DNA from: Mangrovicoccus sp049603835
GTDB taxonomy: Bacteria; Pseudomonadota; Alphaproteobacteria; Rhodobacterales; Rhodobacteraceae
Assembly (NCBI GenBank): GCA_049603835.1
Contig: JBMYSZ010000016.1
Span: forward strand, 21,309-85,308
Direction of reading: 5' to 3'
Length of the DNA: 64,000 nucleotides
Position 1 is the stretch's first letter. Each line of letters starts with the position of its first letter. This document shows positions 24,996 to 32,336 of this stretch, piece after piece. The translations under genes were made by a program, and so were the position numbers. The notes beneath the pieces were generated by a model. It ran no database searches. It had not been told where the DNA came from and saw only the letters and a list, made by a program, of their open reading frames with translations.

Positions 24996-26795
24996 TCAGT
25001 CATCCATCTTCAGCGCGGAAATAAAGGCCTGCTGCGGGATTTCGACCTTACCGAATTGGCGCATCTTTTTCTTACCGGCTTTCTGCTTTTCCAAAAGCTT
25101 CTTCTTCCGGGTCGCGTCGCCGCCATAACATTTCGCGGTCACATCTTTGCGCATCGCCGACAGGGTTTCCCGCGCGATGACCTTCCCGCCAATCGCCGCC
25201 TGGATCGGAATACGGAACATATGGCGCGGGATCAGCTCTTTGAGCTTTTCACACATGGCGCGGCCACGCATCTCGGCCCGATCGCGATGCACCATCATCG
25301 ACAGCGCATCTACCGGCTCTTCATTCACCAGAACCTGCATTTTGACCAGGTTATCTTCGCGATAGCCCTCCATCTGATAATCGAAAGAGGCATAGCCCTT
25401 GGTCACAGATTTCAGGCGGTCATAGAAATCAAACACCACTTCATTCAGCGGCAGATCATAGACAGCCATAGCGCGCGAGCCCGCATAGGTCAGGTCCAGC
25501 TGGATCCCGCGGCGGTCTTGGCACAGCTTCAGCACATCGCCCAGATACTCATCGGGGACCAGGATGGTCGCTTTGATGCGCGGCTCTTCGATATGATCCA
25601 CCGTGGTCACATCCGGCATATCGGCCGGGTTGTGCAAATCAACGATAGAGCCATCTTTCATATGCACATGATAAACCACGCTCGGCGCGGTGGTGATCAG
25701 CTCGATATCATATTCACGCTCTAGACGATCTCGGATCACCTCTAGATGCAAAAGCCCGAGAAAGCCGCAGCGGAAGCCAAAGCCGAGCGCAGCGGAGGTT
25801 TCCATCTCAAAGCTGAAAGACGCGTCATTCAGCGCCAGTTTTTCAATCGCGTCGCGCAGATCTTCGAATTCGGCACTATCGACCGGGAAAAGCCCGCAGA
25901 ACACCACAGGCTGCGACGGCTTAAAGCCCGGCAGCGGTTCGGTCGCGCCTTTCTTTTCATGGGTGATGGTATCGCCCACGCGGGTATCACGCACCTGCTT
26001 GATCGAGGCGGTCAAAAAACCGATCTCGCCTGGGCCAAGCTCGTCTTTCTTTTCCATCACCGGGCGGAAGACGCCCAGGCGCTCCACCGGATAAACCGCA
26101 TTGGTGGACATCATGCGGATGCGTTCGCCACGCTTAAGCACCCCATCCATAATGCGGATCAGAACGACAACGCCCAGATAGGGGTCATACCAACTATCCA
26201 CCAGCATCGCTTTCAGCGGCGCGTCCCGCTCGCCTTTGGGGGCAGGCAGAAGCTTTACGATTGCTTCAAGCGTCTCGTGAATCCCGATCCCGGTTTTCGC
26301 GGAAACTTGCAGCGCATCTGTCGCCTCAATGCCGATCACATCTTCGATCTGCTCCGCCACACGGTCACAATCAGCGGCAGGCAGGTCGATCTTGTTTAGA
26401 ACCGGCACGATTTCATGATCAGCCTCAATCGCCTGATAGACATTGGCCAGGGTCTGCGCCTCGACGCCTTGGGTACTGTCCACAACCAAGAGCGAGCCCT
26501 CAACCGCGCGCATGGAACGGCTAACCTCATAGGCAAAGTCCACATGTCCGGGCGTGTCGATCAGGTTCAGGACGTAATCCTCGCCATCTTCGGCCTTATA
26601 CTCGATACGCACGGTGTTAGCTTTGATGGTGATGCCGCGTTCTCGCTCGATATCCATCGAGTCAAGAAGCTGATCCTTCATATCGCGATCCGCCACGGTT
26701 TTGGTGGATTGGATCAAGCGATCGGCCAGGGTGGATTTCCCGTGGTCGATATGGGCAACGATGGAAAAATTACGGATGCGGTCAAGCTGAGTCAT
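24996..26795 (-). CDS. lepA: Elongation factor 4 (back-translocating GTPase)
   Basis: 599 residues from the ATG at 26795, matching the family length; the longer frame adds 18 atypical residues. G motifs: AHIDHGKST (14-22), DTPGHVDF and NKIDLP. The EF4-specific C-terminus ends KKKLLEKQKAGKKKMRQFG. It binds ribosomes and acts on stalled translocation. The sequence immediately upstream of the ATG lacks a clear ribosome site. Confidence 0.97.
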   Translation of the reverse strand: MTQLDRIRNFSIVAHIDHGKSTLADRLIQSTKTVADRDMKDQLLDSMDIERERGITIKANTVRIEYKAEDGEDYVLNLIDTPGHVDFAYEVSRSMRAVEGSLLVVDSTQGVEAQTLANVYQAIEADHEIVPVLNKIDLPAADCDRVAEQIEDVIGIEATDALQVSAKTGIGIHETLEAIVKLLPAPKGERDAPLKAMLVDSWYDPYLGVVVLIRIMDGVLKRGERIRMMSTNAVYPVERLGVFRPVMEKKDELGPGEIGFLTASIKQVRDTRVGDTITHEKKGATEPLPGFKPSQPVVFCGLFPVDSAEFEDLRDAIEKLALNDASFSFEMETSAALGFGFRCGFLGLLHLEVIRDRLEREYDIELITTAPSVVYHVHMKDGSIVDLHNPADMPDVTTVDHIEEPRIKATILVPDEYLGDVLKLCQDRRGIQLDLTYAGSRAMAVYDLPLNEVVFDFYDRLKSVTKGYASFDYQMEGYREDNLVKMQVLVNEEPVDALSMMVHRDRAEMRGRAMCEKLKELIPRHMFRIPIQAAIGGKVIARETLSAMRKDVTAKCYGGDATRKKKLLEKQKAGKKKMRQFGKVEIPQQAFISALKMDD

Positions 26796-26953
26796 AGACG
26801 GGATATGCTGCGGTTTTGGGGGGTGGTCAAGCGCAGTTGAGCCGCTCAATCAGCCCTATTTAGCGATAGTGTGAAATACCGTCATTCCCAAATTCATTTC
26901 CTTCCTTTTAGATACACAGGCGCAATTACCTTGCGAAACAGGGAGACTCTAAA

Positions 26954-27376
26954 ATGAACCGCATTTTCACCTGCCTTGCCGCAACGCTCATGGCCGCGCC
27001 GCTTTTTGCTGGCGACACCCCGGCGCCGGAAGGGGCAGAGCTTTATTTTGTAAATCTCGAAGATGGCGCCACCGTGTCGAGCCCGGTCACGGTTATCTTT
27101 GGCCTCAAAGGCATGGGCGTGGCTCCGGCTGGGACTGAAAAAGACAAAACCGGCCATCATCACATCCTGATCGACCGCGAGCCTTTGGCAGGCGAAGAGC
27201 TGAACCAACCCCTGCCCGCCGATGATCATCACAAGCATTTCGGCGGCGGTCAGACCGAAACCAGCCTAGAGCTCGCGCCAGGCAGTCATAGTCTGCAGCT
27301 GGTCTTGGGGGACTGGTCGCATATCCCGCATAACCCGCCCGTGACCTCGGAGATGATCACAATCACTGTGAAATAA
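26954..27376 (+). CDS. Periplasmic DUF4399 protein
   Basis: 140 residues. It has a signal peptide (MNRIFTCLAATLMAAPLFA) and a mature domain with GAELYFVNLEDGATVSSPV, then GHHHILID, DDHHKHFGGGQTE and SHSLQLVLGDWSHIPHNPPV. This His-rich pattern is that of DUF4399. The histidine runs suggest metal binding in the periplasm, but no activity is established. GGGAGA lies upstream of the ATG. Confidence 0.85.
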   Translation: MNRIFTCLAATLMAAPLFAGDTPAPEGAELYFVNLEDGATVSSPVTVIFGLKGMGVAPAGTEKDKTGHHHILIDREPLAGEELNQPLPADDHHKHFGGGQTETSLELAPGSHSLQLVLGDWSHIPHNPPVTSEMITITVK

Positions 27377-27394
27377 GGCAGTTTGGGAAAAAAC

Positions 27395-27417
27395 AGCGGG
27401 GGCGCCTCGTCCCCGTT
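27395..27417 (+). terminator. Candidate intrinsic terminator after the DUF4399 gene
   Basis: A CGGGG / CCCCG stem extended by an A-T and a G-T pair, preceded by an A-run and followed by TTCTT, 18 bases after the stop. Confidence 0.5.
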
Positions 27418-27487
27418 CTTGCGAATTTACCTAAAATTTGCCATTGTTTGATCAGTTTCACCGCTAAGAGTGTTTCAGAGGCAGACC

Positions 27488-27814
27488 ATGAGCTATCTTC
27501 GCGCGATCCTACTTGCATCCGTTATTCTGGGGCCCGCTGCGGGCGTCACCCTTGCGCCATCCATGGCCGAGGCAAAGCGGATTGAGCAGGCCTGCAAGCA
27601 ATCCGACCGTCGTAGCGCAAATTCCCAAATTTGCGGCTGTATTCAAAGAGTGGCCGATCAGATCCTAACCAGCTCCGATCAGCGCTTGGCCGCCAAATTC
27701 TTCAAAGATCCGCAGCGCGCCCAGGATATCCGGCAATCGGATAACTCCAACCATGAAGCCTTTTGGAAGCGCTACAAAGCCTTCGGTCAGACGGCTGGGC
27801 GGGTTTGTAGCTGA
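27488..27814 (+). CDS. Small exported protein of unknown function
   Basis: 108 residues from the ATG at 27488, with CAGAGGCAG upstream. The signal peptide ends near PSMAEA. The mature part has four Cys (EQACKQ, ICGCIQR and a C-terminal GRVCS), so two disulfides are plausible, and a basic helical centre. Similar proteins in Rhodobacterales are, as I recall, sometimes called arginine transporter; the sequence offers no support for transport. Its last 28 bases overlap the 3' end of the convergent phosphatase gene. Confidence 0.65.
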   Translation: MSYLRAILLASVILGPAAGVTLAPSMAEAKRIEQACKQSDRRSANSQICGCIQRVADQILTSSDQRLAAKFFKDPQRAQDIRQSDNSNHEAFWKRYKAFGQTAGRVCS

Positions 27815-28263
27815 TCAGGCTGAGCCGCAAGCCGGGTGACAAGCCCTTGGGTTGCGGCTTCGATCAGATCGAGCGCCTCGTTGAAATCACGGGTATAATA
27901 AGGGTCGGGCACATCTTTGGCCGATGCTTCCGTTGCGAAATCCAACAGCCGCGCCACCGGGGTTTTATCCCCTAGCGGGCGCAAAGCCTCCACATCGCGC
28001 AGATTATTGCCATCCATCACCAAGATCATATCCCAAGCGCCGAAATCCTTGGCGCTGAATTGCCGAGCGCGCTGCTTGCTTAGATCATAGCCGCGCAGGC
28101 GGGCCGCTTCTTGCATCGGGCCATAGGGCGGCTCCCCCACATGCCAACCGCCCGTGCCAGCACTATCGATTTCCCAATCTGGAACCTGCGCGCGTAAAAC
28201 CCCTTCCGCAGCGGGAGAGCGGCAGATATTTCCCAAACAGACAAACAAGATACGCGGCGGCAT
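27787..28263 (-). CDS. Low-molecular-weight protein-tyrosine phosphatase
   Basis: 158 residues from the ATG at 28263, preceded by AAAGGAG. The P-loop is CLGNICRS, with nucleophile C9 and R15. The general acid is D120 in VPDPYY. The fold of about 155 residues is typical. It dephosphorylates tyrosine on proteins. There is no adjacent BY-kinase or polysaccharide export gene. It is divergent from cobB, with 60 bases between the starts. Confidence 0.92.
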   Translation of the reverse strand: MPPRILFVCLGNICRSPAAEGVLRAQVPDWEIDSAGTGGWHVGEPPYGPMQEAARLRGYDLSKQRARQFSAKDFGAWDMILVMDGNNLRDVEALRPLGDKTPVARLLDFATEASAKDVPDPYYTRDFNEALDLIEAATQGLVTRLAAQPDQLQTRPAV

Positions 28264-28323
28264 AGGCGGCTCCTTTCTGAAAATTGCCCGCTTATAAAGC
28301 GCCTCAATTGACGGCGGAGTGCA

Positions 28324-29019
28324 ATGGAAAAAATAGTGATCCTGACCGGGGCCGGGCTTTCGGCGGAAAGTGGGCTGGGCACATTTCGGGATAAAGACGG
28401 GCTTTGGACCAAATATGACCTCGAAGACGTGGCCACGCCCGAAGGTTTTGCGCGCAATCCAAAGCTGGTGCAGGACTTCTATAATGCCAGGCGGGCCAAT
28501 TTGCTGGCGGCAAAACCCAATGCAGCCCATGAGGCATTGGGCCGGTTGCAGGCCGCAGCCCCGGAGCAGGTGCTGATCATCACGCAAAATATCGACAATT
28601 TGCATGAACAAGGCGGGGCAAGCCGGGTCTGGCACATGCATGGGGAACTGATGCGCGCCAAATGTGCGTTTTGCGAGGCACGGTGGGATGCGCCGCGAGA
28701 AATGGCGCCCGAGGATGCCTGCCCTAGCTGCGGCAAGGTCGGGACACGGCCGGATGTGGTCTGGTTCGGGGAATATCCCTATTTCATGGAAGAGATCTGG
28801 GACCAGCTGCGCGCTTGCGATTTGTTTGTGGCCATTGGCACATCCGGCCAAGTCTATCCAGCGGCGGCCTTTGTCCAAGATGCGGATCGCGCAGGGGCCC
28901 ATACGCTGGAATTGAATCTAGAGGCCTCGGATGTGAGCCATGATTTCGCTGAAACCCGCCAAGGCCCAGCGACAGAAATCGTGCCTGCTTGGGTCGATGA
29001 AGTGCTGGCCGGAGGATGA
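28324..29019 (+). CDS. cobB: NAD-dependent protein deacylase (sirtuin, class III)
   Basis: 231 residues. NAD-binding GAGLSAESGLGTFRD (9-23), TQNIDNLHEQGG (88-99) and the catalytic H106 in HMHGEL are intact. Zinc Cys at 114, 117, 133 and 136 are all present. The pair Y53 and R56 in FYNARR is the signature of sirtuins that remove succinyl or malonyl groups (SIRT5-like). It may control acyl-CoA synthetases such as PrpE, whose C-terminal lysine is a classic target; that link is inferred from family knowledge. Confidence 0.95.
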   Translation: MEKIVILTGAGLSAESGLGTFRDKDGLWTKYDLEDVATPEGFARNPKLVQDFYNARRANLLAAKPNAAHEALGRLQAAAPEQVLIITQNIDNLHEQGGASRVWHMHGELMRAKCAFCEARWDAPREMAPEDACPSCGKVGTRPDVVWFGEYPYFMEEIWDQLRACDLFVAIGTSGQVYPAAAFVQDADRAGAHTLELNLEASDVSHDFAETRQGPATEIVPAWVDEVLAGG

Positions 29020-29021
29020 AA

Positions 29022-29062
29022 GCCTCCGCCGAGACTCCCCCCAAAGGGGGGTCGGCAGAGGC
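29022..29062. terminator. Large bidirectional hairpin between cobB and the PCu(A)C gene
   Basis: Nested arms GCCTC/GAGGC, GCCGA/TCGGC and CCCCCC/GGGGGG close a 3-base loop between two convergent genes. There is no T-run on either side; its position favours a shared transcription end. Confidence 0.5.
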
Positions 29063-29096
29063 TGCTCGGCTTCGCCGCGCGGGATATCTGCAAGGG

Positions 29097-29531
29097 CTAG
29101 CGCGTCAGATCCACAGGGATTTCTATCTGCATCTCCCCGGCTTCCTCAAAAGTCAGAGTAACAGTGACCATTTCGCCCTGCTCCAAGGGCCGTTTGAGCC
29201 CCATGAACATCACATGATCGCCGCCACGCTTTAACGCATGAGACTGGCCGGCTGGCACGGCGAAACCGTCTTCGACCTCCACCATGCGCATCACCCCATT
29301 GCCATCGGCGATATGAGTATGCAGCTCGACTTTCGCGGCAATATCCGAGGCCGCCGCTACCAAGCGATCATCCGTGTCGCCGGTATTTTCCAAGACCATG
29401 AATGCCGCCCCGGCTTTGGCCATTTTCCCGGCCGAACGGGCATAAGGATCGGTAATTGTGAGTCCATCCGCCAAAGCAGGCAGGGACAGGCTAGCTGTGA
29501 TCAAAGCAGCGGTAAGAATTTGGGTCCGCAT
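29097..29531 (-). CDS. PCu(A)C-type periplasmic copper chaperone
   Basis: 144 residues from the ATG at 29531, with GGAGGG upstream. It has a signal peptide ending at ALA. The copper site H(M)x10Mx21HxM is recognisable: VELHTHIADGNGVMRM, then GGDHVMFMGL. It delivers Cu(I) to the CuA or CuB site of cytochrome oxidase. The next gene upstream on the same strand (29577-29921) encodes a small exported protein, and the two probably form one unit. Confidence 0.92.
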   Translation of the reverse strand: MRTQILTAALITASLSLPALADGLTITDPYARSAGKMAKAGAAFMVLENTGDTDDRLVAAASDIAAKVELHTHIADGNGVMRMVEVEDGFAVPAGQSHALKRGGDHVMFMGLKRPLEQGEMVTVTLTFEEAGEMQIEIPVDLTR

Positions 29532-29576
29532 TTTCGGCCCTCCGTAAGACATCTTCTGATTGGGTTTTGCGAAAAA

Positions 29577-29921
29577 TCAGGCCAAATGCGGCGGAGCGCG
29601 GCCCTGAAACCCAAGATGCGGCAGGAAAGCGGGAAGTTGCGCCCGGCCAAAACGCTCTGCCAAGCGCCAAGAGCCTTGCGGCGCAGCGGGCAAATCAGGC
29701 GCCCCCGCCCCCAAAGCGGCCAAGATGCCAACGCCCTTGGGGCACAGATGCAGCTTTGACACGGGCATGCCACGAGCATCGACCCCCATCACTTGTGCTG
29801 CTTGACCAAGGCAGAGCTCAATCAGCCCCACCACGGGCAAGGCGCCGCGAGACACACCCGTCGCCAGCCCGGTCAATGGCAGGGTCAGCAAGCAGAGGAT
29901 AAGCAAAGCGCGACGCATCAT
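29577..29921 (-). CDS. Small exported protein, DUF2946-like
   Basis: 114 residues. It has a signal peptide (MMRRALLILCLLTLPLTGLA) and two Cys, in IELCLGQ and LHLCPKGVG, with 22 residues between them. Small exported proteins of the DUF2946 kind, with such spaced Cys, often sit beside copper-handling genes. Here it is 45 bases upstream of the PCu(A)C gene on the same strand. The Pro-rich C-terminus has no recognised motif. The ribosome site is poor. Confidence 0.6.
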   Translation of the reverse strand: MMRRALLILCLLTLPLTGLATGVSRGALPVVGLIELCLGQAAQVMGVDARGMPVSKLHLCPKGVGILAALGAGAPDLPAAPQGSWRLAERFGRAQLPAFLPHLGFQGRAPPHLA

Positions 29922-29940
29922 AGCGCTTGGCCTAACATGA

Positions 29941-29969
29941 AAAAAGCGGCCCGACTATGTCAGACCGCC
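29941..29969 (-). terminator. Intrinsic terminator of rpmB
   Basis: On the minus strand: GCGGTCTGAC, loop ATA, GTCGGGCCGC, then six T. This is a 10-bp stem with two G-T pairs and a proper T-run, 26 bases past the rpmB stop. Confidence 0.85.
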
Positions 29970-29995
29970 CACAAAATCCCCGAAAAGCGCTTAGC

Positions 29996-30280
29996 TTACG
30001 CTGCTTGCGCCTTTGCGATGTCTTTTTTGATCTTCAGCGCATTCGGCGACAGATCTGTGTCTTTCGCTTTCGCCAAGAAGGCATCCAGACCGCCACGGTG
30101 GTCAACCGACCGCAGGGTCGATGCGGCGATGCGCAGTTTGAAAGAACGGCCAAGCGTATCAGACATCAAAGTGACATCGGTCAGATTCGGCAGAAAACGA
30201 CGCTTGGTTTTGTTATTCGCATGGCTGACATTGTTGCCAACCATCGGGCCTTTACCGGTCAGTTCGCAACGACGCGACAT
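29996..30280 (-). CDS. rpmB: 50S ribosomal protein L28
   Basis: 94 residues from the ATG at 30280, preceded by AAAGGAAG. The start MSRRCELTGKGPMVGNNVSH and the basic NKTKRRFLPNL segment are diagnostic. The C-terminal helix extension (LSPNALKIKKDIAKAQ) is the longer alphaproteobacterial form. It is not next to rpmG. It has its own promoter region and terminator. Confidence 0.97.
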   Translation of the reverse strand: MSRRCELTGKGPMVGNNVSHANNKTKRRFLPNLTDVTLMSDTLGRSFKLRIAASTLRSVDHRGGLDAFLAKAKDTDLSPNALKIKKDIAKAQAA

Positions 30281-30377
30281 ACGGACTTCCTTTACGTATC
30301 TCATCCCGGCGACTTGGGGCCGCGGCAGGATTAGTGAACAAAAGGGCCGCCCCGGTGGACAGCCTCGTGAGCGCGAG

Positions 30378-30406
30378 GGGATAGGGGGAGTCTCGGCGCG
30401 GGTCAA
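30378..30406 (-). promoter_or_regulatory. Candidate sigma-70-type promoter of rpmB
   Basis: On the minus strand TTGACC, 17 bases, TATCCC, about 100 bases upstream of the rpmB ATG. The -35 is good and the -10 is weak. Confidence 0.35.
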
Positions 30407-30493
30407 GGGAAAAATGCAGATCCCTGTTTAGAACCAAGTCCCGCTCAGTATCTCGTCCTAACGCGCCGCCAATCCAGCCCCCCCGGCAAGTCC

Positions 30494-31480
30494 TTAGAGC
30501 AGCTGCGCCCCAAGCTTTGCCAACATCTCCTGCGCCGCCACGGAAGGCGACAGAGCCCCCCGCGCCACCTGCCCGCCCAGCTCGGCCATCTGCGCCTTGG
30601 CCTCCGCATCTCGACTGAGCCGCGCCAACAGCCCCTGGCGGACTTCTTCTTCGAACCAATGCTGCGCCTGAGCCTGACGCCGTCGCGCCCAATGGCCCTC
30701 TGTTTTGCGCCAATCTGTCAGAGACTGCATTTCGCCCCAAGCCTCGGTCAGACCGCTTTCCGCCATGGCCGAAACCATCATCGCTTTTGGGAAGCCCTCC
30801 GGGTCTTGTGCCCGTTTTCTAAGCAAACGCAGCGCCCCCGCATAATCGGCGCAGGTGCGCGTTGCCACAGGCAATAGATCGCCATCGGCTTTGTTGACCA
30901 AGATAATATCGGCGATCTCCATGATGCCGCGTTTGACGCCCTGCAGCTCATCCCCGCCCGCTGGCGCCATGAGCAGCAAGAACAAGTCGCACATCTCGGC
31001 CACCATTGTTTCGGACTGCCCCACCCCAACGGTTTCGATCAGCACCACATCAAACCCCGCCGCCTCACAGAGTGACACAGCCTCGCGGGTTCGCCGGGCC
31101 ACACCGCCCAGCTGGGTTTGGCTGGGCGAGGGTCGGATAAAGGCATTTTTCGCGCGCGAAAGCCGCTCCATCCGGGTTTTATCGCCCAAAATAGAGCCTC
31201 CAGAGCGCGCCGAACTGGGATCCACCGCCAGAACCGCGACTTTCAGCCCCTGCTCTACCAGCATCATGCCAAAGCTTTCGATAAAGGTGGATTTGCCAAC
31301 CCCCGGCGTTCCCGACAGTCCAATGCGCAAAGCTTGCCGCCCTTCTCCGCGCACAGCATCCAAAAGCTCGGCCGCTTGGATCCGGTGATCGGCGCGCCCG
31401 CTTTCGATCAAGGTAATGGCACGGGCAAGGGCTCGGCGCTCGCCCGCTAGAATACGAGGCGCAAGATCGGTGATAGACAT
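30494..31480 (-). CDS. meaB: MeaB/ArgK-type G3E GTPase chaperone of methylmalonyl-CoA mutase
   Basis: 328 residues from the ATG at 31480. The P-loop is GTPGVGKST (about 57-65). VDPSSARSGGSILGDKTRM and the ETVGVGQSE switch III-like segment are specific to the MeaB group, and the NKAD guanine motif is present. It gates adenosylcobalamin delivery and protects B12-dependent acyl-CoA mutases. The mutase itself is not in the window. The epimerase (mce) of the same pathway is 30 kb away. Confidence 0.93.
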   Translation of the reverse strand: MSITDLAPRILAGERRALARAITLIESGRADHRIQAAELLDAVRGEGRQALRIGLSGTPGVGKSTFIESFGMMLVEQGLKVAVLAVDPSSARSGGSILGDKTRMERLSRAKNAFIRPSPSQTQLGGVARRTREAVSLCEAAGFDVVLIETVGVGQSETMVAEMCDLFLLLMAPAGGDELQGVKRGIMEIADIILVNKADGDLLPVATRTCADYAGALRLLRKRAQDPEGFPKAMMVSAMAESGLTEAWGEMQSLTDWRKTEGHWARRRQAQAQHWFEEEVRQGLLARLSRDAEAKAQMAELGGQVARGALSPSVAAQEMLAKLGAQLL

Positions 31481-31589
31481 GGCACAGCTCCGGATCAGGG
31501 CGAAAACCAAACCGCTCGCCCGGTTGACGTGATGGGCTGGTTTCTGCCTTGTGCAGATAAGGAATGTCTAGGGCAGGAGACCGACGAGA

Positions 31590-32330
31590 ATGTCACAGCG
31601 ATGGGTCTGGGGGAGTCTCCCCATGCTGTTTGCCGCCGCCATCAGCCTCATGAGCCTAGCCGGTAGCATCAGTCAGGCGGCTGAAACGGGCACTTTCAGC
31701 GTGACACTGGTCGGGCTGCCCGCAGGAACGCTCAGCTATTCGGCCAATGAGAGCGGCGGGCAATATCGTTTGGCGGGGCGGGTCAAATCCTCGGCCCTGG
31801 CGCGGGCGATTGTGCCGGTCTCAATCGAAACAAGCGCGCGGGGACGGGTCAAAGGCAACCGCTATCGCCCCAGCACCTTCCGCGAACAGACCCAGCGGGG
31901 CGGCGAGGAAATCACGACCGTCTTTAGCTATAAAAACGGTGCGCCGCAGATTACCCGTACCCCGCCTCGCGACAAGGCACCGAAATATGGGCTCGACCCG
32001 GCGACCCAAAGCGGCACGCTCGACCCTTTGACCACCGCTTATGCGATGCTGCGCGACCGGCCGAAAGACTTGGCCTGCAAGCTTGATATTGTGCTATTTG
32101 ACGGCATCCGCCGCGCTTCGATCCTCTATAAAGACCCCGCACCCGGTCCGAAGGGCGGGCTGGTCTGCCAAGGAGAATATCGCCGCCTGGCCGGATTTTC
32201 GCCCAAAGAACTGGCGGAAAAGCCCGTCTGGCCCTTCACTATCTATTATGAACCTGCGGGTGGCCAATTGCGGGTGGTCGAATTAAAAGTGCCCACCACT
32301 TTTGGCACTGTACGGATCCGGCGGCGTTAA
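31590..32330 (+). CDS. Exported DUF3108 protein
   Basis: 246 residues, with AGGAGA upstream of the ATG. A signal peptide (about 1-30) is followed by the typical opening GTFSVTLVGLPAGTLSYSANESGGQYRLAGRVKS, then a beta-rich domain with SGTLDPLTTAYAML and a C-terminal TIYYEPAGGQLRVVEL. DUF3108 proteins are periplasmic, predicted lipocalin-like or LolA-like beta structures of unknown role. hrpB starts six bases after its stop. Confidence 0.8.
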   Translation: MSQRWVWGSLPMLFAAAISLMSLAGSISQAAETGTFSVTLVGLPAGTLSYSANESGGQYRLAGRVKSSALARAIVPVSIETSARGRVKGNRYRPSTFREQTQRGGEEITTVFSYKNGAPQITRTPPRDKAPKYGLDPATQSGTLDPLTTAYAMLRDRPKDLACKLDIVLFDGIRRASILYKDPAPGPKGGLVCQGEYRRLAGFSPKELAEKPVWPFTIYYEPAGGQLRVVELKVPTTFGTVRIRRR

Positions 32331-32336
32331 CCAACC

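Noticed and set aside
29793..30431. 212-codon frame antisense to rpmB and its leader
   Set aside because: rpmB, its promoter-like sequence and its terminator account for the region.
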